Assembly: GCA_022486705.1 (NCBI GenBank)
Contig: JAKVKC010000020.1
Location: 1-44,609 of the forward strand
Length of the DNA stretch: 44,609 bases
Source of the DNA: Solobacterium sp.
GTDB lineage: Bacteria > Bacillota_I > Bacilli_A > Erysipelotrichales > Erysipelotrichaceae
Direction of reading: 5' to 3'
Every line of letters starts with the position of its first letter. Positions within the stretch are counted from its first letter, which is position 1. Below are positions 26,508-34,979 of the stretch, one piece after another. The notes below the pieces were generated by a model. That model was not told where the DNA came from. It worked only from the letters and a program-made list of their open reading frames with translations, and ran no database searches. The translations under genes and the position numbers were made by a program.

Positions 26508-27106
26508 TCGGCATTTCCTTCTTTCAATTTAAATCGAGAATGATCGCGGAACCATGCAAACTGTTCCTTTCTCTTTTCATCCAGTGCGCAGCTGTACTCC
26601 ATACCTGCTTTTTCATCGACATAGCGAAAACCGCCGATAGAGAAATACACCGAACGAACTTCATTCTTCAATCCTTTTTCCTGCAGGATCTTTTTCATCA
26701 GATCTGCATCATTTTCGCGAACTTCGAAATATCCTTCTGCCGATACCTGCAGATCATCCAGATGCTTTTTCATGTAATCTGCATATGCCGGTGTCTTCAC
26801 AAAAGCACGCAGTTCAGTCTTCACTTCATGCATCAGATCTTCCATCAGAGAAGTACGCATCTCCAAGAGCTTTTTCTTTGTATCCATCTTTGCCCGCGAT
26901 GCTTCCGTTGCGGCATACAGGCGCAGATCATTGAGCTCACTCTCCAGATATGTATCTGTTTCTTTCTTCAGTCCTTCTTTATAAAAGCTGATCTGATCAT
27001 CCATCAAAGAGTCTGTTTCTTCATTGACTCTCTTGGTGACGATCTCCGAATGCGAACGGACATCCTGATCAATCGCTTTCAGCAATTCATCTTCGTAGTT
27101 TTCCAC
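26504..27106 (-). CDS. ntpE: V-type ATPase subunit E
   Basis: Peripheral stalk subunit E, 200 residues. The N-terminal two thirds form a charged coiled coil (ELLKAIDQDVRSHSEIV ... ATEASRAKMDTKKKLLEM) and the C-terminal globular part contacts the B subunit. The start codon is GTG at 27106 with GAGAGGTGAT upstream. It would pair with the H/G subunit at the front of the operon. Identification rests on layout and position as well as weak sequence resemblance. Confidence 0.85.
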   Translation of the reverse strand: MENYEDELLKAIDQDVRSHSEIVTKRVNEETDSLMDDQISFYKEGLKKETDTYLESELNDLRLYAATEASRAKMDTKKKLLEMRTSLMEDLMHEVKTELRAFVKTPAYADYMKKHLDDLQVSAEGYFEVRENDADLMKKILQEKGLKNEVRSVYFSIGGFRYVDEKAGMEYSCALDEKRKEQFAWFRDHSRFKLKEGNAE

Positions 27107-27120
27107 GCAATCACCTCTCT

Positions 27121-27429
27121 TTAAAGCTTGATGCCAATTGCCTCACTGATATAAGCATCAATTGTTTCACCGATCTTTGCCGAACCATGACGGTCAGAGA
27201 TCTCAACGATCAAAGGCCTAGCCAGATTCAGCTTATAATTCGAAACAACATCTCCGACCAGATTGATCGTCTTTGTCGTCATCAGCACAATCGCAATATC
27301 TGGGTCCTGAATGAGCTCATCCAGACGCTTCAGGATTCCTTCACGATCGTGAATGACCTCTCCTTCGATACCGGCAAGGCGCATGCCTGTCATGGTATCT
27401 ACATTGTCACTGATGCAGTACGATTTCAT
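27121..27429 (-). CDS. ntpG: V-type ATPase subunit F
   Basis: Small rotor subunit F (called NtpG in Enterococcus hirae), 102 residues, binding subunit D. Typical features are the Rossmann-like start YCISDNVDTMTGMRLAGIEG and IAIVLMTTKTINLV. Its ATG comes three bases after the subunit K stop with no separate ribosome site, so it is probably translated by coupling. Confidence 0.92.
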   Translation of the reverse strand: MKSYCISDNVDTMTGMRLAGIEGEVIHDREGILKRLDELIQDPDIAIVLMTTKTINLVGDVVSNYKLNLARPLIVEISDRHGSAKIGETIDAYISEAIGIKL

Positions 27430-27432
27430 AGC

Positions 27433-27864
27433 TTAGAGATTGTTCAGGATCAGGATGGAGATCAGCAGACCGTAAATAGCAATACCTTCGCCTAAGGCAA
27501 CGAAGATCAGTGCACGGCCGAAGTTGTCTGGATTTTCTGAAACAGCGCCCAGAGCAGCTGGTGTTGCTTTAGCAACAGCTAAGCCTGCACCGAGAGAAGA
27601 GCAGCTGACAGCGATAGCAGCCGCGATAAAGCCCAAGCCCTTGGAAGTATCTGCAGCAGCTGTAGTATCCGCAGCCAAAGCAGTGAACTGATGTGCCTGG
27701 AAAATGACCATGACCGCAAAGACACCGGTGAAAATGCAGATCTGTGCAATGACCTTGTGCTTTGCATTCTTGGCATTCAATCTGCCGCTGAAGATCAGTG
27801 CCAACGGACCGACGATCAGAAGTACTGCAACAACTGGCAATAAAATTTCTGTTAAACTTAACAT
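27433..27864 (-). CDS. ntpK: V-type ATPase membrane rotor subunit K (proteolipid)
   Basis: The ring-forming c/K subunit, 143 residues. Two N-terminal hydrophobic helices (about 5-27 and 38-58) are joined by a basic loop, followed by a standard c-type hairpin from about residue 76 (GLGFIAAAIAVSCSSLGAGLA) to the end, with the ion-binding Glu at E126 in VALGEGIAIYG. Unlike duplicated 16-kDa K subunits, the N-terminal half shows no c-hairpin resemblance and no membrane carboxylate, so each four-helix protomer carries one ion site. Ion specificity is not evident. AAGGAG precedes the ATG. Confidence 0.93.
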   Translation of the reverse strand: MLSLTEILLPVVAVLLIVGPLALIFSGRLNAKNAKHKVIAQICIFTGVFAVMVIFQAHQFTALAADTTAAADTSKGLGFIAAAIAVSCSSLGAGLAVAKATPAALGAVSENPDNFGRALIFVALGEGIAIYGLLISILILNNL

Positions 27865-27894
27865 ATTTTTCTCCTTCGGATATTATCCTTTATT

Positions 27895-29712
27895 TTATTC
27901 TGCTGATTCAGCAGTTAATGCTGTGAACTTTGTGCCGCCCGCATCATAGTAGCGGGAGAACATTTCATAATACTCCAGACGCAGGGTCTGAATGCCAACG
28001 ATCAATCCTTCCAAGCCCATGACAAACAGGTTGCCAAGGACCAATACGACCGGTCCTGCGCCGCCCGTCATCTTGACCAATGTCATAACGACCAGCATCA
28101 TGCCTGCATGCGACAGAACGAAGCCGCCGACACGAAGATAAGACATGGAATTCGTAACGAAGGTCAATAGGACATCGAGAAGTTCAAAGATCGACATCGT
28201 GATATAGCCGCCCCAGCCTTCTCTTGGCTTGATTGGGCGATGCTCCGCAGCTGCGCTGAGCGGTTCTTTCATTAAGAAGCAGAACAGCGGCAGTCCAATG
28301 CATACAATATAGAAGATCGGATTCAGCAGAGAGACACCGAACAGCATCTGACTGATTACCGCAGCTAAGATGCTGCCATAGAAGACAAATCCTGCAATGC
28401 CATTCTGAGAGAAGATTGCTTCGCCGATCTCATGATGGCGGAAGCGATTCCAGATATTGATGCACTGTGTTGTTAAGATCAGAACAGCACCGATAGCAAT
28501 GGCACCGATCAGCAATACCATCGTACTGGAAGTTGCCATGACATCGAACAGCTTTTCACGGACACCGAACAATGACTGATGGATCGGATTCAGCAGATCC
28601 TCATAGCCGAAGACGGAACCGAACAGGAAGCCGAAGATCGAAGATGTAATGCCGACTCTGCCGATGATGCCGAACAGCTGCCCTTTCTTTTCAAATAGGA
28701 AACCGATCAAAGCAAGTACAATGCCCTGGCCCAGATCGCCGAACATGATACCGAACAGCAGACAGTAGGTCACGGCCATGAATCCAGTCGGATCAAAATC
28801 ATTGTATGCCGGCATGCCATACATGCCCAAGAACAGTTCAAATGGTCTGACGAACCAATTGTTCTTTAATTCTGTCGGACACGTCAGAGCAGGTTCATCT
28901 GCCGGTTCCTGAACAGTGAAGGATACCTGCGGTGCGAACTTCTTTTCATATGCCTCGACCTCATCTGCTTTGACAAAGCCATTCAATGTATACTGATCCT
29001 TCAGGATCGCAATATATGGATATAAGTTATGGATCTCATTCTGATTGGATACATACGTATACATATCATCGATCGATTCTCCATAGCTCTCCAGCAGCTG
29101 ATGGATATCCACACTTGGGATCTCCATCGGTTCAAAGAACAGGTCTTTGAATATCTTATGGACTTTATCTGCATAGGAATCGGAACTGACGATCACCATC
29201 CATATATACTGCTGTGTTTCATGCAGCTTATGGTGAACAAAGATCTCTTCCCGATACATCGCCAGTTTCTTAAAGCTTTCCCGCGGAAGACGTCCGAATT
29301 CAAAGTTCAGATACTGACATTCATGGATCTTCTTAAAATCCAATTCGCTCAGCGCTGCCAAAGCAGCCTCATCATCCGGAGTCAGTACGACCTGCTCCGC
29401 ATCGCTGGTAACACCGAACTTATCATTCAGTTCCTTCAGGAAGCTTTCAGCCTCCTCCTGCGAATATGCGCGATCCGCATGTTCCTTCTTTTTAATATCA
29501 TAATTTACACCATGAGCGAAATTCTTCAGGGTCTGTTCATACCCTGCCCAAGGATTCTCTTCATTGATGAGCTTTCCTTGATTTTCATCATTTACAATTG
29601 CAGAACCCTGTTCTGCGTGCAGCATATCGGAATGGATCCCGGTGTAGATCATATCATCCAGGTGTTCCTGATCCGTAGATGCACTGACAAATTTCATTTT
29701 AACAATTGCCAT
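27895..29712 (-). CDS. ntpI: V-type ATPase subunit I (stator a)
   Basis: Membrane stator subunit, 605 residues. The N-terminal cytoplasmic half (about 1-300) has long helical arms linking to the peripheral stalks; the C-terminal half carries about seven or eight membrane helices starting near GFMAVTYCLLFGIMFGDLGQG, with NSMSYLRVGGFVLSHAGM containing the essential Arg that faces the rotor Glu. GGAGCTGGCAG precedes the ATG. Together with K it forms the ion path. Confidence 0.96.
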   Translation of the reverse strand: MAIVKMKFVSASTDQEHLDDMIYTGIHSDMLHAEQGSAIVNDENQGKLINEENPWAGYEQTLKNFAHGVNYDIKKKEHADRAYSQEEAESFLKELNDKFGVTSDAEQVVLTPDDEAALAALSELDFKKIHECQYLNFEFGRLPRESFKKLAMYREEIFVHHKLHETQQYIWMVIVSSDSYADKVHKIFKDLFFEPMEIPSVDIHQLLESYGESIDDMYTYVSNQNEIHNLYPYIAILKDQYTLNGFVKADEVEAYEKKFAPQVSFTVQEPADEPALTCPTELKNNWFVRPFELFLGMYGMPAYNDFDPTGFMAVTYCLLFGIMFGDLGQGIVLALIGFLFEKKGQLFGIIGRVGITSSIFGFLFGSVFGYEDLLNPIHQSLFGVREKLFDVMATSSTMVLLIGAIAIGAVLILTTQCINIWNRFRHHEIGEAIFSQNGIAGFVFYGSILAAVISQMLFGVSLLNPIFYIVCIGLPLFCFLMKEPLSAAAEHRPIKPREGWGGYITMSIFELLDVLLTFVTNSMSYLRVGGFVLSHAGMMLVVMTLVKMTGGAGPVVLVLGNLFVMGLEGLIVGIQTLRLEYYEMFSRYYDAGGTKFTALTAESAE

Positions 29713-29726
29713 CTGCCAGCTCCTTT

Positions 29727-30764
29727 CTAATAGACAAGCAATGACTTAATGCGATCTGGGCTGATATGATATCTGACGCCCTCAATAATGTTGACCACAT
29801 TATCGATCTCCATTTCACTGAGCATCAGATAGCTCAGCAGCACTAAGCTTGGTTCCGTATAGTATTCAATAAAGTGGTGATTCATCCGAAAGCGGATCAC
29901 CTGCGTGTAATGCTCAATGGAAGTGAAGCGTATATTCGAGATGTAGTGTGCATACTTCTTCTGCAGTTCTTCAATGACCTGATCTGCCGAACAGTCATCG
30001 ATCAGATGATTGATCTCACGTGCGCTGAACATAGCATAGTGCGGCGTCATCAGTCTTTTGATATCTTCCGGGCGGCCGCTGAAATACTTTTTCAGTCGGT
30101 AGATAATAGAGATATTATCCAGTTCGACCCGCGTCAGCGTGTCCTTCTGCATTTCCTCTTCAGCTTCGCTTCCGACTGCAACATGAGATACCAGTTCCAA
30201 TATCACATCGTAGTAGCTGACCCGCAGTGCATGTTCCAGACCGATATAATCAACTTCTTTAAAGTCTGTGTTCTGATACCGCCGGATGATAGCTTCGTAC
30301 CTCGTGCCCTTCAGCAGATCAAGAAGCTCATGGAAATCATTGACTTCCGACAGCTTCTGGATGGGAAATGACAGATACTTTTCAATATAGATCGGCATGC
30401 GCTGGATCATATTGACCCGGCTCTCCTCATCGTCTTCCGTGAAAGCACGGATGCACATCAGGATCAGCTGTTCTTCCGCATTCATGACCGCTGCATAGAT
30501 AAATCCAGCCTGGTCATCATCGGTATACAGCAGCAGTTTCTTGAGCCTTGTAAAGACATCCATTTTCAGCAGATTTTCCAGTGCTTCCCGGTGAACTGCT
30601 TTTTCATTGATGCCAGCCAATGTTTCTGAAAAATAGGTATCATGCTTCAATGTATATGCAAGCTCCCCGACAGACTTCTTCTGCAGAAGCTTCATATAAT
30701 CTTCTTCGCTCAGGCGGCTGCCGAACATCGCTCTTGCCTTAGCGGCAATTGCTCCATCGCTCAT
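29727..30764 (-). CDS. ntpC: V-type ATPase subunit C (V0 d-type, AC39)
   Basis: The funnel-shaped V0 subunit that joins the central stalk to the membrane ring, 345 residues, mostly helical. The start AIAAKARAMFGSRLSEEDY and the repeated three-helix bundles fit the AC39 family. Position second in the operon, before I, differs from the E. hirae order (F-I-K-E-C-G-A-B-D), where C follows E. GGAGGCTGGAGT precedes the ATG. Confidence 0.9.
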   Translation of the reverse strand: MSDGAIAAKARAMFGSRLSEEDYMKLLQKKSVGELAYTLKHDTYFSETLAGINEKAVHREALENLLKMDVFTRLKKLLLYTDDDQAGFIYAAVMNAEEQLILMCIRAFTEDDEESRVNMIQRMPIYIEKYLSFPIQKLSEVNDFHELLDLLKGTRYEAIIRRYQNTDFKEVDYIGLEHALRVSYYDVILELVSHVAVGSEAEEEMQKDTLTRVELDNISIIYRLKKYFSGRPEDIKRLMTPHYAMFSAREINHLIDDCSADQVIEELQKKYAHYISNIRFTSIEHYTQVIRFRMNHHFIEYYTEPSLVLLSYLMLSEMEIDNVVNIIEGVRYHISPDRIKSLLVY

Positions 30765-30776
30765 ACTCCAGCCTCC

Positions 30777-31094
30777 TTATTCCCCATGGATGATCCGATC
30801 CAGGATCTCCTTTTTCCAAGTATCCTTATTTTTATCATAAGAAGCCTGAAGATCGCTCAGAGATTCCTCATAGTACTTTTGGTTTACCGCAGCATCATCC
30901 GCAATCTTCTGGTCCAGTTCTTTCTTCGTACTGGCCACCTGCGCATTGACTGCATTCCAAGAATCCTGTGAGATCTGCTTTTTCTGATCTTCGATCTTCT
31001 TTTTCAGATCCGATCGTTTCTGATACTGTGCCTGCACTTCTGCCCGCGTCTTTTCATCCGTTTCGATCAGTCTCTTAATGGCGTCGATTTCCAT
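30777..31094 (-). CDS. ntpF: V-type ATPase subunit H/G (peripheral stalk)
   Basis: A 105-residue, highly charged coiled-coil protein (DAIKRLIETDEKTRAEVQAQ, then LKKKIEDQKKQI and KELDQKIADDAAVN) at the front of the operon, where E. hirae NtpF or Thermus subunit G lies; it would form the peripheral stalk with subunit E. Sequence conservation in this subunit is low, so identification relies on position and coiled-coil nature. I chose ATG 31094 (AAGGAAGAG upstream); the frame is open to 31115. Confidence 0.8.
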   Translation of the reverse strand: MEIDAIKRLIETDEKTRAEVQAQYQKRSDLKKKIEDQKKQISQDSWNAVNAQVASTKKELDQKIADDAAVNQKYYEESLSDLQASYDKNKDTWKKEILDRIIHGE

Positions 31095-31128
31095 ATCACA
31101 TCTCTTCCTTTCCAAAAATGACTCATGT

Positions 31129-31158
31129 ATTATATATCTCTTTTTGTTAAAATGTTAA
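31129..31158 (-). promoter_or_regulatory. Promoter of the V-ATPase operon
   Basis: Minus strand -35 TTAACA (31153-31158), 18-bp spacer, -10 TATAAT (31129-31134), start near 31122. No terminator is visible between it and the upstream malic enzyme gene (stop at 31256), so read-through from that operon is possible. Confidence 0.7.
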
Positions 31159-31255
31159 AAATCTGCACAAACTGAAAGGACCGTGCTGCGCATGCCCGTT
31201 CTGAAACCGCTTTATCATATTTTTCAGCTGATTTTCGAAGTCAAAAGATACCGCA

Positions 31256-32437
31256 TTATCTGCGGATGACACCTTCTTCTTCAGCTGCTTTCCCCACTGC
31301 CTGCGCAACGGTCGGAACAACGCGGTCATCAAACGGCGAAGCAATAATATAATCTGTTCGCAGATCTTTTTCTTCTATTAATGAAGCAATGCCCTTGGAG
31401 GCCGCAATCTTCATTCCTTCGGTGATCTTGGTCGCCTTAGCATCCAATGTTCCGCGGAACAGTCCTGGGAAAGCGAGAAGGTTGTTGACCTGGTTTGGAT
31501 AATCCGACCGGCCCGTACCGATAATATATGCGCCTGCTTCTTTGATATCTTCATAGCAGATCTCTGGTTCTGGGTTTGCCATTGCAAAGACAATTCTGCC
31601 TTCATTCATCGATCGTATCATGTCCTTGGTAACAATATGCGGTGCCGATACTCCGATAAAGATATCTGCGCCCACCATTCCTTCGGCCAGGTTGGCATAC
31701 TTCTGATGATCAAGATTGACATACTGAAGAAGCTCTTTCTTCAGACTGTTGTATGTATCCGCTTTGTCAGGATCGACACAGCCGTCAATATCAAATGCAT
31801 AGATCTTATGAAAGCCGTAAGCATACAGCATCCGGATGATCGAGGATCCAGCAGCGCCGCATCCTGAGATGACGACCTTCTGTGAAGCAGGATCTGTCTT
31901 CTTCAGTTTCATGCAGTTGATCAAAGCCGCCAAGACAACAATAGCTGTGCCATGCTGGTCATCATGAAAGACAGGGATCGAGCATTCCTTGATCAGCCGC
32001 CGTTCAATTTCCACACAGCGCGGTGCACTGATATCTTCCAAGTTGATTGCGCCAAAGCCTGGTGCTATGGCCTTGCAGATCCGAACAATCTCATCTGGGT
32101 CCTTTGTATCCAGACAGATCGGCCAAGCATCAAGACCGGCAAATCTCTTCATTAACAGAGCCTTGCCTTCCATGACCGGCAGTCCTGCCGCCGGGCCAAT
32201 ATCGCCAAGTCCTAAAACAGCCGTACCATCGGTCACGACAGCGACCGTATTGCCCCGTCCTGTATACCGATAGGAATTCTCCGGATCTTTCTGTATCTCC
32301 AAGCATGGCTGAGCCACACCTGGCGTATAGGCAATGCTCAGATCATTCGCATTTTCACATGGTACTTTCGGTTCAACTTTCAATTTGCCCTTGTACTTTT
32401 CATGCAGTTTCAGCGATTCTTCATAGTAGTTCATCAT
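31256..32437 (-). CDS. NAD(P)-dependent malic enzyme (malate to pyruvate + CO2)
   Basis: A 393-residue bacterial-type malic enzyme, decarboxylating malate to pyruvate. The N-terminal domain shows LSIAYTPGVAQPC, the catalytic Tyr/Lys region VTDGTAVLGLGDIGP and EGKALLMKRFAG; metal ligands lie in NLEDISAPRC and FHDDQHGTAIV; the Rossmann loop is ISGCGAAGSSI and the last motif FAMANPEPEI. It ends the operon that starts with fumarase, so fumarate could flow through malate to pyruvate. AAGGAG precedes the ATG (a second ATG follows directly), and the start overlaps the DUF523 stop (ATGA). Confidence 0.95.
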   Translation of the reverse strand: MMNYYEESLKLHEKYKGKLKVEPKVPCENANDLSIAYTPGVAQPCLEIQKDPENSYRYTGRGNTVAVVTDGTAVLGLGDIGPAAGLPVMEGKALLMKRFAGLDAWPICLDTKDPDEIVRICKAIAPGFGAINLEDISAPRCVEIERRLIKECSIPVFHDDQHGTAIVVLAALINCMKLKKTDPASQKVVISGCGAAGSSIIRMLYAYGFHKIYAFDIDGCVDPDKADTYNSLKKELLQYVNLDHQKYANLAEGMVGADIFIGVSAPHIVTKDMIRSMNEGRIVFAMANPEPEICYEDIKEAGAYIIGTGRSDYPNQVNNLLAFPGLFRGTLDAKATKITEGMKIAASKGIASLIEEKDLRTDYIIASPFDDRVVPTVAQAVGKAAEEEGVIRR

Positions 32438-32859
32438 TTTCTCTCCTTATATTCTTCATCAGAAATACAGTGAATTCCATGTTCCAAGCACATCTCAGCA
32501 AACACACCATTTCCCTTGATCTTTGTATGCGCAAATGATCCATCATAGATCTCGCCGCATCCGCAGGAAGGACTGTATGCTTTCAGAACTGCTTCCCTGC
32601 AGCCAGCTTCTTCTGCTTTCTGCAGCGCAAGCAATGCCCCTTTGCGATACTCTTCGCTCACATCTTTGCCTTCGGTATTGATCACCCGTCCCTGCTGGAT
32701 CTCCGCGCAGGGCCTTGGCGTAGGCAATCCGCCCAGTACTTCTGGGCAGACAGCAATGCATTTTCCCTCTTCATACATCTTTCTGATCTCAGCAATGCCA
32801 TTGTCACCGCCGCTGTATTTGCAGCAAATCCCCGCCAAACATGCACTAATCAAGATCAT
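32434..32859 (-). CDS. DUF523 / TudS-like iron-sulfur protein
   Basis: A 141-residue cytoplasmic protein of the DUF523 family, some members of which (TudS) are [4Fe-4S] 2-thiouracil desulfurases. Conserved cysteines occur in ISACLAGICCKYSGG (N-terminus), VCPEVLGGLPTPRPCAEI (about 36-54) and YSPSCGCGEIYDG (about 91-103). The ATG at 32859 matches the family start (MILISACL) and lies inside the end of the fumarase beta gene (14-base overlap); in-frame ATGs further upstream exist. Its link to fumarase and malic enzyme is unexplained. Confidence 0.85.
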   Translation of the reverse strand: MILISACLAGICCKYSGGDNGIAEIRKMYEEGKCIAVCPEVLGGLPTPRPCAEIQQGRVINTEGKDVSEEYRKGALLALQKAEEAGCREAVLKAYSPSCGCGEIYDGSFAHTKIKGNGVFAEMCLEHGIHCISDEEYKERK

Positions 32860-33373
32860 AGACATCATTCCCCTGGGCATCAATACCGACAAAACACGGA
32901 AAGTCCTTCACCGTGATCTTAGTAACGGCTTCGGCCAGCATTTCTTCAAAAGCAATCGGTTCTCTTTTAATAATACTGTGCGACAGCAGTGCACCAGCAC
33001 CGCCGCACGCGACAAAATAGATCATATGGTAACGGCGGATCGCCTCTTTCACTTCTTCGCTTCTTCTTCCCTTGCCGATCATGATCCGCATGCCATGATC
33101 TGCCAATTCAGGTACGTAAGGGTCCATCCGGGATGATGTCGTCGGTCCTGCTGACCCGATCACCTGTCCCTTTTTAGCTGGTGTCGGACCGACATAATAG
33201 ATTGAACAATCCTGCAGATCGAAAGGCAGCGGTTCTCCCTTCTGCAGCATCTCATGAAGCTTTTTATGCGCTGCATCCCGGGCCGTATAGATCTCCCCAT
33301 TCAATAAGACAGCATCCCCTGCTTTCAAGCTTTTTCTCGTTTCTTCATCCAGGGGCAGAAATAATTGCTTCAT
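32846..33373 (-). CDS. fumB-like (beta): Class I fumarase / L-tartrate dehydratase-type hydro-lyase, beta subunit
   Basis: A 175-residue C-terminal half of the two-subunit Fe-S hydro-lyase family. YVGPTPAKKGQVIGSAGPTTSSRMDPYVPEL is shared by this family (visible around residues 60-90), as are GKGRRS and YFVACGGAGALLS. With the alpha subunit upstream it would hydrate fumarate to malate; tartrate dehydratase is the alternative, but the malic enzyme in the same operon favours fumarase. AAAGGAAGAG precedes the ATG. It is separated from the alpha gene by the DUF4230 gene. Confidence 0.92.
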   Translation of the reverse strand: MKQLFLPLDEETRKSLKAGDAVLLNGEIYTARDAAHKKLHEMLQKGEPLPFDLQDCSIYYVGPTPAKKGQVIGSAGPTTSSRMDPYVPELADHGMRIMIGKGRRSEEVKEAIRRYHMIYFVACGGAGALLSHSIIKREPIAFEEMLAEAVTKITVKDFPCFVGIDAQGNDVYDLD

Positions 33374-33402
33374 GATCTCTTCCTTTCTCAGTCTCAGATC
33401 AA

Positions 33403-34047
33403 TTATTGATCCACAAATTCAACTGTATACTCATTCATATCATAAGAACCTGCCAGCATGCCTTTGATCAATGTATGCGCATTTTCTTTTGCCTTATCCA
33501 TCAGGCCATTGTCTTCTGCCTTCTTCATGGCTTCTTCTTTCATTTCTGCAAATGCATTATTCATATCTGTTAACGTGATATGTGTAAGAAGACCCTGCGT
33601 CTCATCATACAATTGAAAGGAATCTGTATTCAGATCTGTATCAAGGATCTTCGCTTCCGGCAGCTTCACGGTCACCTTGTGATTCTTCTGATCCGGTTTC
33701 ACTTCAATCTCCGCAAAATCATAGCCAGCTTTTATATCTATATCATATGAAAAAATATTCTTTGACTCTGTGAATGGAATACTTCCTTCTCCAATCAGCG
33801 GCAGATTGTATTTCAGGGCTTCGCTTTTTGTCTTCACCACCGTAACATTTGCTTCTTGTGTTGCCAATTCTCCAATATTCTTAAAACCTATATCCGTTAC
33901 CTTCTGTGTACTGCTCAGAACAGTCTTTATACCGAAGCCTACACCGAGGCATACAGCAGCGATGATAACAATTACAGCAATCAGTTTCCCTGAAATGACG
34001 ATTTTTGTGCTTTTGCCATTCTGAGGTTTCTTTTCTTCATTCTTCAT
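33403..34047 (-). CDS. DUF4230 single-pass membrane protein
   Basis: A 214-residue protein with a basic cytoplasmic N-terminus (about 1-20), one membrane helix (about 21-43, LIAVIVIIAAVCLGVGFGIKTV) and an extracytoplasmic domain that I recognise as DUF4230: NIGELATQEANVTVVK, FSYDIDIKAGYDFAEIEV, KVTVKLPEAKIL. The function of the family is unknown. AAGGGG lies upstream of the ATG. It is inserted between the alpha and beta subunit genes of fumarase, 20 and 29 bases from its neighbours, which is unusual. Confidence 0.85.
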   Translation of the reverse strand: MKNEEKKPQNGKSTKIVISGKLIAVIVIIAAVCLGVGFGIKTVLSSTQKVTDIGFKNIGELATQEANVTVVKTKSEALKYNLPLIGEGSIPFTESKNIFSYDIDIKAGYDFAEIEVKPDQKNHKVTVKLPEAKILDTDLNTDSFQLYDETQGLLTHITLTDMNNAFAEMKEEAMKKAEDNGLMDKAKENAHTLIKGMLAGSYDMNEYTVEFVDQ

Positions 34048-34067
34048 TATTCATTTACCCCTTTTTA

Positions 34068-34916
34068 TCAATCAATGATTCCCGCCCAATGTCTGCATGC
34101 ATGACAGCACATGTTTACGGCTGCAGGCAATCCGGCAATATGTGTAGGTGCTTCTTCAATCATCACCTTCAGTGCAGTAGTATTGCCATGAAATCCCATT
34201 GGTCCGATATGCAGATCATTGATCTGTCTGAGCAGTTCTGCTTCTAAAGACGCATATCTTGGATCAGGATTGCTTTGCGATAGCGGCCGCATCAATGCAT
34301 GTTTCGATAATTCTGTAACAGAATCGAAACTTCCGCCAATACCAACACCAATAATAAAAGGCGGGCATGCATTCGGTCCTGCTTTCTTTACGGTATCCAG
34401 CACAAAATCAATGACGCCCTTTTCCCCATCTGCCGGGGTCAGCATTTTCACGGCGCTTTTATTTTCCGAACCGAATCCCTTGGCCATCAATTCCAGAAAG
34501 ACCTGGTCTCCTTCGACAATCTCCATATGAATGACTGCCGGTGTATTGTTCTTCGTATTCTTTCTTTGATACAGCGGATCATCCACCATAGATGCTCGCA
34601 GAGAATTCTCCAGATATCCTTCACTGATGCCCCTCTGAATGGCTTCCTGCAGAGAACCGCCGGTAAAATGCACTTCCTGTCCGACCCGCAGCCAGACAAT
34701 GGCCATTCCTGTATCCTGACAGATCGGGATCCTGTCGGCGGAAGCAATTCTGGCATTCTCCAGCAGCATCTGCATCGCTGTCTGGGAGCGTTCTTTTGTT
34801 TCCTTCTCTGCGCCCTGCTTTAAAGCAGCCAGAATATCCGGCTGATAGTCGACCGCAATCGTTCCGCAGGCTTCCTTTAAAGCCTCCGTAATTCTTTCAA
34901 CATTTATCTCTTTCAT
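34068..34916 (-). CDS. fumA-like (alpha): Class I fumarase / L-tartrate dehydratase-type hydro-lyase, alpha subunit
   Basis: A 282-residue Fe-S subunit. Cluster cysteines are C66 in PICQDTGM, C184 in PNACPPF and C270/C271/C274 in NMCCHACRHW, together with family blocks YLENSLRASMVDDPLYQRKN and GVGIGGSFD. Family knowledge: the alpha subunit holds the [4Fe-4S] cluster whose fourth iron binds the substrate. It opens the five-gene operon. The ATG at 34916 follows GAGGATGCT, but a TATAAT box lies only nine bases upstream, so the leader may be very short. Confidence 0.93.
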   Translation of the reverse strand: MKEINVERITEALKEACGTIAVDYQPDILAALKQGAEKETKERSQTAMQMLLENARIASADRIPICQDTGMAIVWLRVGQEVHFTGGSLQEAIQRGISEGYLENSLRASMVDDPLYQRKNTKNNTPAVIHMEIVEGDQVFLELMAKGFGSENKSAVKMLTPADGEKGVIDFVLDTVKKAGPNACPPFIIGVGIGGSFDSVTELSKHALMRPLSQSNPDPRYASLEAELLRQINDLHIGPMGFHGNTTALKVMIEEAPTHIAGLPAAVNMCCHACRHWAGIID

Positions 34917-34925
34917 AGCATCCTC

Positions 34926-34954
34926 ATTATAATGAAAAAGAGAAGAATTTTCGA
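34926..34954 (-). promoter_or_regulatory. Promoter of the fumarase-malic enzyme operon
   Basis: Minus strand -35 TCGAAA (34949-34954), 17-bp spacer, -10 TATAAT (34926-34931). The -35 lies in the loop of the terminator of the XRE gene. The ATG is nine bases beyond the -10. Confidence 0.65.
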
Positions 34955-34963
34955 TCTCCTCTT
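34935..34963 (-). terminator. Terminator of the XRE regulator gene
   Basis: Minus strand AAGAGGAGA (34955-34963), eight-base loop, TCTTCTCTT (34938-34946), then TTT. It overlaps the fumarase promoter. Confidence 0.7.
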
Positions 34964-34979
34964 GTGTAACTGCATAGCT

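Noticed and set aside
26486-27124. 212-codon Cys/Phe-rich frame antisense to subunit E
   Set aside because: Composition is the complement of a Glu/Lys-rich coiled coil; no start signal.
29029-29730. 233-codon frame antisense to V-ATPase subunit I
   Set aside because: Shadow of a well-supported gene, rich in Ile/His/Phe with no motif.
31147-31344. 65-codon basic frame between malic enzyme and the V-ATPase operon
   Set aside because: Mostly overlaps the malic enzyme end in another frame and covers the V-ATPase promoter; no ribosome site.
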